Of a DNA stretch of 64,000 nucleotides, positions 29,741 to 38,140 are shown one piece after another (positions within the stretch are counted from its first letter, which is position 1; each line of letters starts with the position of its first letter). Source of the DNA: Mesorhizobium sp. LHD-90 (GTDB lineage: Bacteria > Pseudomonadota > Alphaproteobacteria > Rhizobiales > Rhizobiaceae); assembly GCF_030929505.1 (NCBI RefSeq), contig NZ_JAVFVV010000001.1:186001-250000 (forward strand), in the 5' to 3' direction. The position numbers were made by a program, and so were the translations under genes. A model generated the notes under the pieces. The model made no database searches. It was not told the DNA's origin and was given only the letters and a program-made list of their open reading frames with translations.

Positions 29741-30211
29741 TCAATCCGCATCCTTCAGATCGTCGATAGAAATATCCTGATACGTGCCTGGAATAGCTAT
29801 CGGCTCCAAGCGGAGCCATTCTCCATGAAAGCCGACGATACGCACCATATAGAGCTCGCTCAGGGTATATTGACCGTCAACGGAGAATAAGTTCTGCAGA
29901 ATCTCTAAGTGAGGCAAATACGGATCCTGATTGTATTGCTTGATCTCCAGGCCGTCCTTGCTGGATTTCGTTACAATTCCCCTTACATCATCTCTATTTT
30001 CGTCCAATCGAACATCAAGTGACACCACAGCCTTCGAAAGATCTTTGACGAAAGGGTAGGATTTGGCTTTCAGAAAAGCTTGAAGGTTACGAAAGTTGTT
30101 TTCCGTGATCTCACCATGAATTCGCGGAATCAATTGACCATCAGCCGCAGCCAGCCGGGTTGCAGCGAAAAAAATTACGCCCGCAAGGAGGCTGCTGCGG
30201 CCAAAGTTCAA
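29741..30211 (-). CDS. secreted hypothetical protein in an AT-richer patch (156 aa)
   Basis: Signal peptide at about residues 1-23 ([12 protein letters not shown]). The mature domain ([26 protein letters not shown]...) has mixed alpha/beta character and no family I recognise. Codon use is visibly AT-richer than cobS and cobT on either side, which suggests later acquisition. The start codon region overlaps the cobS stop by 4 bp, so translation may be coupled to cobS. It sits between cobS and cobT, an arrangement that I would not expect in the standard rhizobial operon. Confidence 0.6.
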   Translation of the reverse strand: MNFGRSSLLAGVIFFAATRLAAADGQLIPRIHGEITENNFRNLQAFLKAKSYPFVKDLSKAVVSLDVRLDENRDDVRGIVTKSSKDGLEIKQYNQDPYLPHLEILQNLFSVDGQYTLSELYMVRIVGFHGEWLRLEPIAIPGTYQDISIDDLKDAD

Positions 30212-31194
30212 CTCAACACCACGTTCGCCGCGCTCTCCGGCAGTTCCTGGCCGAACGAGCGCTGGTAGAACTCGGCGACGATAGGCCGCTCAAGCTCGTC
30301 GCACTTGTTCAAAAAGGTCAGCCGGAAGGCCCAGCCGATATCAGCGAAGATTTCGGCGTTCTCGGCCCAGGTGATGACGGTACGCGGGCTCATGACGGTC
30401 GACAGGTCGCCGTTCATGAAGGCCGAGCGGGTCATGTCGGCGACCCGCACCATCTTGTTGACGATGTCCTTGCCCTTGGCGTCGCGATAATGCTTGGCCT
30501 TGGCAAGCACGATCGCCACCTCATTGTCGTGCGGCAGATAGTTCAGCGTGGTGACGATCGACCAGCGGTCCATCTGCGCCTGGTTGATCTGCTGCGTGCC
30601 GTGGTAGAGGCCGGTGGTGTCGCCGAGGCCGACCGTGTTTGCGGTGGCGAACAGGCGGAAGGCGGGGTGCGGACGGATGACGCGGCTCTGGTCGAGCAGC
30701 GTCAGGCGGCCCGAACTTTCCAGCACGCGCTGGATGACGAACATCACGTCCGGCCGGCCGGCATCATATTCGTCGAAGCACAGCGCGACATTGTGCTGGT
30801 AGGCCCAGGGCAAAATGCCGTCGCGGAATTCGGTGACCTGCTTGCCGTCCTGCAGCACGATGGCGTCCTTGCCGACCAGGTCGATGCGGCTGACATGGCT
30901 GTCGAGGTTGACGCGCACGCATGGCCAGTTGAGGCGGGCCGCCACCTGCTCGATATGGGTCGACTTGCCGGTGCCGTGATATCCCGAAACCATGACGCGG
31001 CGGTTGAAGGCGAAGCCGGAAAGGATCGCCAGCGTCGTCTGCTTGTCGAACAGGTAGTCCGGGTCGAGATCGGGTACGTGTTCGCTGGCCGTCGAGTAGG
31101 CCGGCACGACCATCTTGGAATCGAAGCCGAACTTGTCCTTCACCGAGACGGTGGTATCCGGCAGGTTTGTTATGTCTCGATCGACCTTATTCAT
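30208..31194 (-). CDS. cobS: aerobic cobaltochelatase subunit CobS
   Basis: AAA+ ATPase subunit of cobaltochelatase, 328 residues. It has the Walker A motif [13 protein letters not shown], the Walker B-like CFDEYDAG and the sensor region [29 protein letters not shown], all characteristic of CobS. The N-terminal segment ([22 protein letters not shown]) is the substrate-facing extension of the family. The start has an AGGAG-like site (GGAG) 6-7 bp upstream next to an 18-bp inverted repeat (31207-31224). The next gene upstream, a J-domain gene, is about 260 bp away. Confidence 0.97.
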   Translation of the reverse strand: MNKVDRDITNLPDTTVSVKDKFGFDSKMVVPAYSTASEHVPDLDPDYLFDKQTTLAILSGFAFNRRVMVSGYHGTGKSTHIEQVAARLNWPCVRVNLDSHVSRIDLVGKDAIVLQDGKQVTEFRDGILPWAYQHNVALCFDEYDAGRPDVMFVIQRVLESSGRLTLLDQSRVIRPHPAFRLFATANTVGLGDTTGLYHGTQQINQAQMDRWSIVTTLNYLPHDNEVAIVLAKAKHYRDAKGKDIVNKMVRVADMTRSAFMNGDLSTVMSPRTVITWAENAEIFADIGWAFRLTFLNKCDELERPIVAEFYQRSFGQELPESAANVVLS

Positions 31195-31340
31195 AACGTC
31201 TCCAAGGGCGAAGCAGGCTTCGCCGGCATAAAATTCGTCCGCGCGGTCTTAAGACCTTTTCCCGCCGGATGAAAGTTGGAAATAGGTCCGGCAAGCGACC
31301 TTGTCGCGTCTGGCCTAAAGGAAGGCTGCGGCCGAAAAAT

Positions 31341-31449
31341 CCGTCAGGGCGTGGCGAAATGGTGATTTCGAGAACCGGAGCGGAGCGTACGTTTAGTATG
31401 TGAGCACCGGAAGCGGAGAAATCGCCATTTTTGCAGCCCGCCCTCACGG
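31341..31449. repeat. imperfect palindromic intergenic element (about 109 bp)
   Basis: Two arms of about 50 bp are imperfect reverse complements: ccgtcagggcg...gaaatggtgatttcgagaaccgg on the left and ccggaagcggagaaatcgcc...cgccctcacgg on the right, with a short centre near 31390-31402. From memory this matches a palindromic repeat common in Mesorhizobium genomes. It lies between the J-domain gene and cobS. Confidence 0.75.
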
Positions 31450-31455
31450 CTTTGT

Positions 31456-32073
31456 TCAGCAGCGGCCTGCCTGCTTGAGCATCTTGTACGCCTGTATCAC
31501 CTCGCGGAACCGGTCTTCCGACCCCCGGTCGCCGCCATTGGCGTCCGGGTGATGGCGTTTCACAAGCTGCTTGTAGCGGGACTTGATCGCCTGGGCGTTG
31601 GCATTGGCGTCGAGCCCGAGTGTCTCCAGCGCCTTGGCTTCCAGCGGCCGGGCCAGGCTTTCGGCGCGGGGCGCCTCGGCGCGCTGCTGCGAGAACAGGT
31701 TGAACGGGTCGCGAACGTTCTTGTAGTAGCCCGCCCGGCCCGAGCGTTTTTGCGAAAAATCCGGCGCGAAGCGGGCGCTGCCGTTGGAGGCGACGGTCCA
31801 GGTCGGGCGGTGTCCGGTCAGCGCCTCCTTCTGGAAGCGGGCGATCTCGGCAGCCGGCGCGCCGGCGAAATAGTTGAAGCCCTTGTTGTATTCGCGCACA
31901 TGGTCGAAGCAGAAGCGGAAATATTCGCCCTCGCGCAGCCGGCCGACTGGCGCACGGTGGGTTCCCGCCTCTTTGCAGCCGTCCCACTGGCATGACGGCG
32001 CGGCCGCCTTCGCCTCGGCCATCGGGTCGGGGCGCACGCGGATCTTCTCGAAATATTTCGAAAACGTGCTCAT
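31456..32073 (-). CDS. J-domain protein (DnaJ family co-chaperone)
   Basis: Protein of 205 residues with a J domain at the C-terminus (about residues 150-203). The HPD motif is in RHHPDANGGDRGSEDRF, preceded by helix II AIKSRYKQLVK. The N-terminal part contains CQWDGCKEAGTHRAP and FCFDHVREYNKGFNYF, with paired Cys/His that may bind a metal. This architecture is common for rhizobial J-domain proteins of unknown client. An upstream ATG in frame (36 bp earlier) gives only extra basic residues. Transcription is divergent from bolA. Confidence 0.85.
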   Translation of the reverse strand: MSTFSKYFEKIRVRPDPMAEAKAAAPSCQWDGCKEAGTHRAPVGRLREGEYFRFCFDHVREYNKGFNYFAGAPAAEIARFQKEALTGHRPTWTVASNGSARFAPDFSQKRSGRAGYYKNVRDPFNLFSQQRAEAPRAESLARPLEAKALETLGLDANANAQAIKSRYKQLVKRHHPDANGGDRGSEDRFREVIQAYKMLKQAGRC

Positions 32074-32213
32074 CCGGTCTGTTATGGTGCGTTCGCAGGT
32101 GCGAAACAAGAATTGACATTTCGGGAAGGATCGCCCTAACCGCTGAATCGCGGTTTAATTTTGGCCTTCGCCGCCCCTCGGCGTGCGCTGGCCAGGCGCC
32201 TGGAGCCTACATA

Positions 32214-32516
32214 ATGTCCCTGCAGTCCGAAATCGAGGCCAAGCTGACCGAAACCTTCGCGCCGGAACGGCTGGAGGTCATCAACGAGAGCCACCAGCAT
32301 GCCGGCCATCACCACGTCGAGTCGGGTCACCACGCCACATTCGACGGCACCGGCGAGACGCATTTTCGCGTGCGCATCGTGTCCGCCGCCTTCGCCGGCA
32401 AGAGCCGGGTCGAGCGCCACCGCGCCGTCAACCATCTGCTCTCCGGCGAGTTGAAGCGCGGCGTGCACGCGCTCGCCATCGAGCCGGCGGCCCCCGGCGA
32501 AAAGACACGGTGGTAA
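32214..32516 (+). CDS. BolA family protein
   Basis: Small protein of 100 residues with the BolA fold signature: the N-terminal helix LQSEIEAKLTETFAPERLEVINESHQHAGHHH, then HFRVRIVSAAFAGKSRVERHRAVNHLL and the C-terminal HALAIEPAAPGE. BolA proteins work with monothiol glutaredoxins in iron-sulphur and iron regulation, and some bind DNA. The His-rich HAGHHHVESGHH fits the metal-binding site. Divergent from the J-domain gene, with about 140 bp between the starts. Confidence 0.93.
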   Translation: MSLQSEIEAKLTETFAPERLEVINESHQHAGHHHVESGHHATFDGTGETHFRVRIVSAAFAGKSRVERHRAVNHLLSGELKRGVHALAIEPAAPGEKTRW

Positions 32517-32627
32517 AAGCATTTCACGTCCGGAACCGCCGCGATGGCGGTGGAACCGCCCCGGCGCCATCGCCTTCCGCGGAACGATGCGATAGCGTGC
32601 CGGCAAACATCGTCGGGGGCCGCACCA

Positions 32628-33392
32628 TTGAGTTCTCTCCTGCTGGGCGGGATCGTCTTCGTCTGCGTGATCGGGGCGGCGCTGGCCGGCGGCTGGCTGC
32701 GGGACAAGCTTCCCACCCATCATCTCAGCTCCGATTCCAAGGATGCGATCCGGCTCTCCACCGCCATCATCGGAACGCTGACGGCGCTGGCGCTCGGCCT
32801 GCTGATCGCCTCGGCCAAGAACGCCTATGACGACGCCGAGAACGAGCTGAGGACCTCGGCGGCCCGCATCGTGCTGCTCGACCGGGTGATGGTGCATTAC
32901 GGCCCGGAAACCCGGCCCGCCCGCCAGGAACTGCGCCGGCTCGTCGAGAAACGGCTGGGGCAGAGCTGGACGGTCCGCGATGCCGGCAGCGATCCGATCG
33001 ACATCATCGGCGACAGTACCGGCGTGGAGAGCGTGCAGGATGCGCTGCGCGCGCTGGTCCCCGCCAACGACGGGCAGCGCTGGCTGAAAGATCGTGCGCT
33101 CGGCGTCAGCGGTGAGGTGGCGGAGGCGCATTGGCTGCTGGTGGAATCCGAGACCGAGGGCCTGCCGGGCGCCTTCGTCATCGTGCTGGTTTTCTGGCTG
33201 GCGCTGCTGTTCGTGTCTTTCGGCCTGCTGGCGCCCGGCAACTCGACCGTGCTGACGACGCTGTTGCTCTGCGGGCTGTCGGTCGCCGGCGCGGTGTTCG
33301 TCATCGCCGACATGGACCAGCCCTATCAGGGCCTGATCTACATTTCAGATGCGCCGCTGCGCGAGGCGTTGTCGCAGCTCGGGAAAAGCTGA
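32628..33392 (+). CDS. DUF4239-like membrane protein
   Basis: Inner-membrane protein of about 254 residues from a TTG start. Helices are predicted near residues 2-22 (SSLLLGGIVFVCVIGAALAG), 44-64, 190-210 and 215-235. The region between helices 2 and 3 is a soluble helical segment with ENELRTSAARIVLLDRVMVHYG. Overall pattern matches the bestrophin-like DUF4239 family as I recall it, whose biochemical role is not established. The frame is open to an ATG 84 bp earlier, but those codons look non-coding; a GGGGG tract lies upstream of the TTG. Confidence 0.7.
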   Translation: MSSLLLGGIVFVCVIGAALAGGWLRDKLPTHHLSSDSKDAIRLSTAIIGTLTALALGLLIASAKNAYDDAENELRTSAARIVLLDRVMVHYGPETRPARQELRRLVEKRLGQSWTVRDAGSDPIDIIGDSTGVESVQDALRALVPANDGQRWLKDRALGVSGEVAEAHWLLVESETEGLPGAFVIVLVFWLALLFVSFGLLAPGNSTVLTTLLLCGLSVAGAVFVIADMDQPYQGLIYISDAPLREALSQLGKS

Positions 33393-33461
33393 TCCTCGCG
33401 TGTCGTCGAGACCGAGGAATCGACGCCGCGCTCGTTTACGCCCGCACGTGCGGCGTCGGTC

Positions 33462-34355
33462 CTATGCAGCCGGCAGGATCGGGGTCTTGCGGCGCTGCAA
33501 CAGCACAAGGCCGCCGATGACGATGAGCGCGGCGCCCAGAACGGTCGTCAGGCCGGGGATGTCGCCGAAAAAGACGTAGCCGATCACCGCCGCGCCGAGC
33601 AGCTCCACATAAAGCAGCGGCGCCAGCGTCGAGGCGTCGGCCAGCCGGAAGGCATAGATGGTCAATGCGTGGCTGACGGTGGACAACAACCCGATCAGGA
33701 AGAACAGCAGCAGATCGGCGGGCGGTGGCGCCTGCCAGAAGACGATTCCCTGCGGGACGAGCAACAGCATGCCGATAACACATTGGAACGCCAGCATCTT
33801 CAACACTTCACTGCCTTGCGCAGCCTGGCGGCTGGCGATCATGTAGAAGGCGAAGAAGACGCCGGAGCCGAGAGCCAGCAGGATGCCGGGCTCGAGCGCG
33901 CCGCCCGGCTGAAGGATCACCATGGAGCCGGCAAAACCGAGCACCAGGCTGATGCCTTTCCTGGCCGTCATGCGCTCCTTGAGGATGAGCATGGACAGGA
34001 TGACGGCGACGATCGGCGCGACGAAATAGGCGCTGATCGCGGTCGCCAGCGGGATACGGGCGATCGCCAGGAAATACAGCGTCATTGCGCCGATGATGAA
34101 GACGGTGCGCAGCAGATTGGCGCCGATCTGCTCCCCGGGGAAGATCTTGCGCCCATGCACGGCGAAGGCGATGGGCAGCACGATCACCGATGCGATCGCA
34201 TACCGCGCCGAGCTGATGAACAGCGGCGAATAGGTGCCCGACAGGTGCTTCGCCAGCCCGTCGACCATCTGGATGGTCAGGACGCCGACGATCATCAGCA
34301 CGATGCCCTTCGTCGTTTCCGATGTCGAGTGTGTAGCGGTGATTGATGTGGCCAT
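33462..34355 (-). CDS. DMT superfamily (EamA) transporter
   Basis: Ten-helix metabolite exporter, 297 residues from the chosen ATG (MATSITATHSTSETTKGIVLMIVGVLTIQMVDGL). Both EamA repeats are visible: FISSARYAIASVIVLPIAF and IIGAMTLYFLAIARIPLATAISAYFVAPIVAVI in the first half, and TVSHALTIYAFRLADASTLAPLLYVELLGAAVIGYVFFGDIPG in the second. This is the RhaT/YdcZ-like class frequent in rhizobia; the substrate is unknown. The longer upstream frame is Arg-rich and unlikely to be translated. Confidence 0.9.
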   Translation of the reverse strand: MATSITATHSTSETTKGIVLMIVGVLTIQMVDGLAKHLSGTYSPLFISSARYAIASVIVLPIAFAVHGRKIFPGEQIGANLLRTVFIIGAMTLYFLAIARIPLATAISAYFVAPIVAVILSMLILKERMTARKGISLVLGFAGSMVILQPGGALEPGILLALGSGVFFAFYMIASRQAAQGSEVLKMLAFQCVIGMLLLVPQGIVFWQAPPPADLLLFFLIGLLSTVSHALTIYAFRLADASTLAPLLYVELLGAAVIGYVFFGDIPGLTTVLGAALIVIGGLVLLQRRKTPILPAA

Positions 34356-34499
34356 GAAGCTGCGGTTCCCGCGAGACGTCCGATCGCCGAAACCGGACGG
34401 TCTGCCTCGGCGGCTTTCCAGCATCTTGCGAGACGCGACGATAGCGCCACGCTTGCGGGCATCGACCAGCCAACGCAACGCTGAACGTGATGCGTCTGG

Positions 34500-35174
34500 T
34501 TACCGGGCCGGCTTCGTCGCGATCCAGATGACGTGACGCGCGCCGCGCTTGCCGCGTGCCCGCGTTGCGACCTCTTCCACCGAAAATCCGGCCTGACGCA
34601 GCCGCCGGGTGAAGCCGGCGTCCGGCCCCGACGACCACACCGAAAGCACGCCGCCCGGCTTCAGCGCCGCATGGGCGGAAGCAAGTCCGGAAAGATCGTA
34701 GAGCGCGTCGTTGCCCTGCCGGGTCAGCCCTTCCGGCCCGTTGTCGACGTCGAGCAGGATGGCATCCCAGAAACCCTTGCCGGACCGGATGAGGTCTCCG
34801 ACGTCGCCCTCATGGATGACGACGCGCGGATCGTCGAGGCAGCCGCAAAACACCGGCGCCATCGGCCCGCGCGCCCAGGCAACCACGGCTGGCACGAGTT
34901 CCGCGACCGTGACGCTTGCATCATCGCCGAGCTGGGCAAGGGCGGCGCGCAGCGTAAATCCCATGCCCAGCCCGCCGATCAGGATCTTCTGCGTCGGCCG
35001 CCCGCGGATGCGTTTGCAGGAAAATTTCGCCAACGCCTCTTCCGAGCCGGAAAGACGGCTGTTCATCAGCTCGTTGGCGCCGAGCATGATCGAGAATTCT
35101 GATCCGCGCTGTTTCAGCCGCAGCTCGCCGCCACCGGGGACCGGCGCCCTGTCGAGCTGGATCCAGGGGATCAA
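34500..35174 (-). CDS. spermidine synthase-like SAM-dependent methyltransferase fold protein
   Basis: Class I Rossmann-fold enzyme of 224 residues with the SAM or decarboxy-SAM loop ILIGGLGMGFTLRAAL, VAELVPAVVAWARG and the acidic residues in DPRVVIHEGDV and DAILLDVDNGPEG. This is the spermidine synthase-like superfamily, shorter than true SpeE. The TTG start (LIPWIQLDRAPVPGGG) overlaps the stop of the upstream VUT gene by 4 bp (TTGA), which supports translational coupling and this start. A polyamine role is not proven; it may be a methyltransferase. Confidence 0.8.
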   Translation of the reverse strand: MIPWIQLDRAPVPGGGELRLKQRGSEFSIMLGANELMNSRLSGSEEALAKFSCKRIRGRPTQKILIGGLGMGFTLRAALAQLGDDASVTVAELVPAVVAWARGPMAPVFCGCLDDPRVVIHEGDVGDLIRSGKGFWDAILLDVDNGPEGLTRQGNDALYDLSGLASAHAALKPGGVLSVWSSGPDAGFTRRLRQAGFSVEEVATRARGKRGARHVIWIATKPAR

Positions 35175-35848
35175 GCGAGGACCGCCGGCTGGCTCCAGCG
35201 GGCTGCGATCAGCCTGTAAGGGATCAGAGCGAAGACGGCGATGATCAGTTTTACCGTCAGGTCGCCCAACGCCCAGGAAATCCAGCGCGCCGCTTCCGCC
35301 GGCAGCACGCCGAGCAGGGGAGCGGTCTCCAGCGCAAACGCGTCGCTCGGGCCGACAAAGGCGAAAGCCGCGGCGAAGGCGATGGAGAAAAAGACCATCG
35401 TATCGACGACCGAGCCGGCCAGCGTGCCGAAGATCGGCGCGCGCCACCAGCTCTGCCGGCGCAGCCAGTTGAAGACGGTGACATCGAGCAACTGCGCGGT
35501 GAGGAAGGCCGTGCCCGAGGCGATGGCGATGCGCACCAGCCGACCCGCGGCGGTATCGAACTCGATCAAACCCAGGCGATAGAGCAGCGGCGGCACGAGG
35601 ATCGAGCAGGTCACCGCCGCCACGAAGCCGACAAAGACAACGCGGCGCGCGAAGGAAGGGCCGTGGCGGCGGTTGGCGAGGTCGGTGACGAGGAAGGCGA
35701 CCGGATAGGTGAACGCTCCCCAGGTCAGGATGTCGGCCAGCGACAGGCTGCCAAGTGAACCCTGAACGGGAAACTGCACGAGGATATTGGAGGCGACGAC
35801 GACGAGCGCCATCGCGACGACAAAAGGCAGATAGGTTCTGAAGGTCAT
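35171..35848 (-). CDS. VUT family (YhhQ/DUF165) queuosine precursor transporter
   Basis: Inner-membrane transporter of about 225 residues that in this family imports queuosine precursors (preQ0, preQ1 or queuine). It has about six predicted helices; the conserved family segments are LADILTWGAFTYPVAFLVTDLANRRHG and GTLAGSVVDTMVFFSIAFAA. It sits between rpmB upstream and the spermidine-synthase-like gene downstream. Immediately 5' is a candidate preQ1 riboswitch that would include the ATG, and before that the rpmB terminator, so expression may depend on read-through plus ligand control. Family assignment is strong and the ligand is inferred. Confidence 0.88.
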   Translation of the reverse strand: MTFRTYLPFVVAMALVVVASNILVQFPVQGSLGSLSLADILTWGAFTYPVAFLVTDLANRRHGPSFARRVVFVGFVAAVTCSILVPPLLYRLGLIEFDTAAGRLVRIAIASGTAFLTAQLLDVTVFNWLRRQSWWRAPIFGTLAGSVVDTMVFFSIAFAAAFAFVGPSDAFALETAPLLGVLPAEAARWISWALGDLTVKLIIAVFALIPYRLIAARWSQPAVLA

Positions 35849-35874
35849 TTTTTTATCCTGGGTGATGGAACCAG
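35846..35874 (-). promoter_or_regulatory. candidate preQ1-I-type riboswitch overlapping the start codon of the VUT transporter
   Basis: Read on the minus strand, the segment has P1 CTGG/CCAG, a loop starting UUC then CAU, a C just before the P1 3' strand, then an A-rich tail (ATAAAAAA) and AUG. In the B. subtilis preQ1-I aptamer the same order occurs: P1, UUC, a P2 strand, C, P1, AUAAAAAA, and the P2 partner. Here the loop CAU can pair with the AUG start codon. The SD (AGGA) overlaps the P1 3' strand. Ligand binding would thus block translation. Recognition is by eye against recalled sequence; Rfam was not searched. Confidence 0.6.
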
Positions 35875-35878
35875 TGGT

Positions 35879-35916
35879 CAAAACAAAGGAGCCCGCCGTC
35901 TGGGACGCCGGGCTCC
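35879..35916 (-). terminator. rho-independent terminator after rpmB
   Basis: On the minus strand: GGAGCCCG paired with CGGGCTCC (8 bp), an internal mismatch, then CGTC/GACG, followed by the T-rich tract TTTGTTTT. It is 30 bp downstream of the rpmB stop codon and just upstream of the riboswitch candidate, so read-through must feed the VUT gene unless a separate promoter exists. Confidence 0.8.
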
Positions 35917-35946
35917 GGTGAGGCGGTCGTCCCCCGCCGCAAAAAT

Positions 35947-36243
35947 TCAGGCGGCGGCCTGCTCGGCGACCTTCTTGGCGATCTGCTTCTTGAGCAGACG
36001 GGCGCGCTGCGAAAGCTCGGCCACGTCGGCCTTGGCCAGGAAGGCGTCGAGGCCGCCGCGGTGCTCGACCGAACGCAGCGCGTTGGCGGAGATGCGCAGG
36101 CGCACGTTCTGGTTCAGCGCTTCCGAGATCAGCGTGACGCTGACCAGGTTCGGCAGGAACCGGCGGCGGGTCTTGTTGTTGGCGTGGCTGACATTGTTGC
36201 CGGTGAGCACGGCCTTGCCGGTCAGTTCGCAAGCACGGGACAT
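35947..36243 (-). CDS. rpmB: 50S ribosomal protein L28
   Basis: Ribosomal large-subunit protein, 98 residues from ATG ([33 protein letters not shown]). The N-terminal sequence and basic composition are diagnostic of alphaproteobacterial L28, which is longer than the E. coli form because of an Ala/Lys C-terminal helix ([28 protein letters not shown]). The frame is open upstream, but the ribosomal start is obvious. A terminator follows. Confidence 0.97.
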   Translation of the reverse strand: MSRACELTGKAVLTGNNVSHANNKTRRRFLPNLVSVTLISEALNQNVRLRISANALRSVEHRGGLDAFLAKADVAELSQRARLLKKQIAKKVAEQAAA

Positions 36244-36482
36244 TTTTGTAACCTTCGGTTCTCGTATCGGGCCAACAGATCGTCTTCGCCAGCTATGGCG
36301 CGCGGTCTTCGGGCGGCCTCTTGGAAAAGTCGGCGTTCCATAGTGGCATTTCGCCGATGCGTCAAGCCGCGACGCAGTTGCCAAAAGCCTCCGAAGGGAA
36401 CACTGTGGAGGCGGCATAGCACCGGTGAAGGCAAGAGCGCCAGCCTGGCCGCCTGCCTGCCGATCGGGACGGAAACCATCGC

Positions 36483-37238
36483 ATGCTGTCGACCACGAGC
36501 CACAATGCCCGCATCTGCCGCGGCTGCTGGGACCAGATGCACATGCCGATCCCCATCCGGGGACCGCTGGCGGTGCCGTTCCAGGCGTTCGGCATCACCC
36601 GCAGCAAGATGAACCCCAACATCTGCACGATCTGCGAGCGCGCCTTCACCTTCGTCAAGAAACAGCGGCATATCTCGGCCACCGCCTCGATCCTGTTCGC
36701 CGACATCCGCGGTTACACGCTTCTGTCGGAGCGGCTCGACCCGATCGTGCTCAGCGAGATCGTCAGCACTTTCCAGGACGAATGCGCGAAAGCCATCTGG
36801 GAGCATGACGGCATCGTCAACAAGCAGATGGGCGACGGGCTGATGGCGATCTTCAATTTTCCGATCAAGAACGAGCGCCATGCGGCGGCCGCCATCCGGG
36901 CGGCGATCGAAGTGCAGCGGCGCTGCGGCCAGGCGCTGGAGAAACTGGCGGCGCGCGGCATCGACACTGCGGCCGAGGCGCTGGGCGTCGGGGTCGGCGT
37001 CCACACCGGCCAGGTCGAGATCGGCGAGTTTTCGACCTTCCGCAGCGACTTCACCGCGATTGGCGGCGCGGTCAATTTGACGGCGCGGCTGGAATCGCAG
37101 GCGGCGGCCGGCGAGATCCTCGTGTCGGCCGAGGCTGCCGCTCAGGCGCCGGAACTCGTGACAGGAGCGGTGATGCGCGACCTGTCGCTGAAGGGCATCA
37201 ACCAGCCCGTCCCGGCGCATGTGCTGACTGTGCATTGA
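36483..37238 (+). CDS. class III adenylate/guanylate cyclase with N-terminal Cys motif
   Basis: Nucleotidyl cyclase of 251 residues. The catalytic domain (about residues 62-245) shows metal-binding D74 in FADIRGYT and D118 in QMGDG, and conserved [16 protein letters not shown] and [16 protein letters not shown] segments. The N-terminal 55 residues contain two CxxC pairs (C12/C15 in CRGCW and C48/C51 in CTICE), possibly a zinc finger or haem/metal sensor. No transmembrane segment is seen, so it is probably cytosolic. The likely product is cAMP, by family. Only the catalytic residues visible here support activity. Divergent from rpmB. Confidence 0.9.
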   Translation: MLSTTSHNARICRGCWDQMHMPIPIRGPLAVPFQAFGITRSKMNPNICTICERAFTFVKKQRHISATASILFADIRGYTLLSERLDPIVLSEIVSTFQDECAKAIWEHDGIVNKQMGDGLMAIFNFPIKNERHAAAAIRAAIEVQRRCGQALEKLAARGIDTAAEALGVGVGVHTGQVEIGEFSTFRSDFTAIGGAVNLTARLESQAAAGEILVSAEAAAQAPELVTGAVMRDLSLKGINQPVPAHVLTVH

Positions 37239-37287
37239 CAGGAGCCGCCTTCACATTGCTGCCGGATTCTTCGCTTTCCTGATCGGT

Positions 37288-38112
37288 ATGATCGACAAGA
37301 TGCAGGAAGCCGTTTGCGCGGCGGGGCGAATGGGGCGGAGGGCCGGGCTGGCGGTGCTCGCGCTCTCCCTCGGCATGACGGGTGCTGCGCCAGCCCGCGC
37401 CGAGGTCGAGACCTTCAAGGGCGAATACACCGTTTCCTTCTTGGGCTTCACCATTGCCCGCTCGACCTTCGAAAGCCGCTTCGAGGGCGAAAAGTTCTCG
37501 GTGGAAGGGTCGGTATCGAGCGCTGGCATTGCCGAGATTTTCGACAGCACCAAGGGCAAGGGCTCCGCCTCCGGGGGCTTTGCCGGCGACCGCACCCAGC
37601 CCAGCGCCTTCCGCATGGATTACAGCGAGGGCAAGCGCAAGCAGATGACGGCGCTGAAGTTCCGCGGCGGCACGGTGGTGAGCACCGAAAACCTGCCGCC
37701 GCTGAAGAAACGCAAGAACTGGGTGCCGGTAAGATCCGGCGACCTGAAGGGCGTCACCGATCCGCTTTCGGCCGGCATCGTCAAGGCGGCAAGCCCGGAC
37801 AAGGTGTGCGGCCGCACCATAAAACTCTTCGATGGCGAGTTCCGCATGGACGCGACGCTGCATCCCGCGCCGAATTCGGAAGCGGCGAAAGCCTATGGCG
37901 ACGATGTCGTCACCTGCCGCGTCACGGTCAAGCCGGTCTCTGGTTACCGCAAGGGCCGGAAGTCGCTGGACTATCTGGAGAAGCAGAGCAGGATCATGAT
38001 CGCGTTTGCGCCGTTGGGCTCGACCGGCGTATATGCGCCGGTCCACGCGACCGTCGGCACCGAGATTGGCACGGTGACGGTACGGGCAAAGAGAATCGAC
38101 ACGAAGAAATAG
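37288..38112 (+). CDS. DUF3108 domain-containing periplasmic protein
   Basis: Protein of 274 residues with a signal peptide (about residues 1-34, ending ARA). The mature beta-rich domain (EVETFKGEYTVSFLGFTIARSTFESRFEGEKFSVEGSVSSAGIAEIFD) matches DUF3108, typical of gram-negative outer-membrane or periplasmic proteins of unknown role. Conserved GRTIKLFDGEFRMD and the C-terminal YAPVHATVGTEIGTVTVRAKRI strands support this. An overlapping frame exists but is a shadow. It is 28 bp upstream of an EamA gene and may be co-transcribed. Confidence 0.85.
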   Translation: MIDKMQEAVCAAGRMGRRAGLAVLALSLGMTGAAPARAEVETFKGEYTVSFLGFTIARSTFESRFEGEKFSVEGSVSSAGIAEIFDSTKGKGSASGGFAGDRTQPSAFRMDYSEGKRKQMTALKFRGGTVVSTENLPPLKKRKNWVPVRSGDLKGVTDPLSAGIVKAASPDKVCGRTIKLFDGEFRMDATLHPAPNSEAAKAYGDDVVTCRVTVKPVSGYRKGRKSLDYLEKQSRIMIAFAPLGSTGVYAPVHATVGTEIGTVTVRAKRIDTKK

Positions 38113-38140
38113 CGGGACGCGCCCGCGCCGGAGTTTTTGA

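Noticed and set aside
31207-31224. 18-bp inverted repeat at the cobS ribosome-binding region as a cobalamin riboswitch
   Set aside because: No B12-box consensus or larger aptamer structure is present; it is only a short hairpin.
35846-35874. Reading the VUT leader as an ordinary AT-rich spacer or SD region
   Set aside because: An A-rich spacer alone would not account for P1, UUC, the C before P1 and CAU/AUG pairing in the same order as preQ1-I, next to a queuosine-precursor transporter; kept as a candidate, not as proof.
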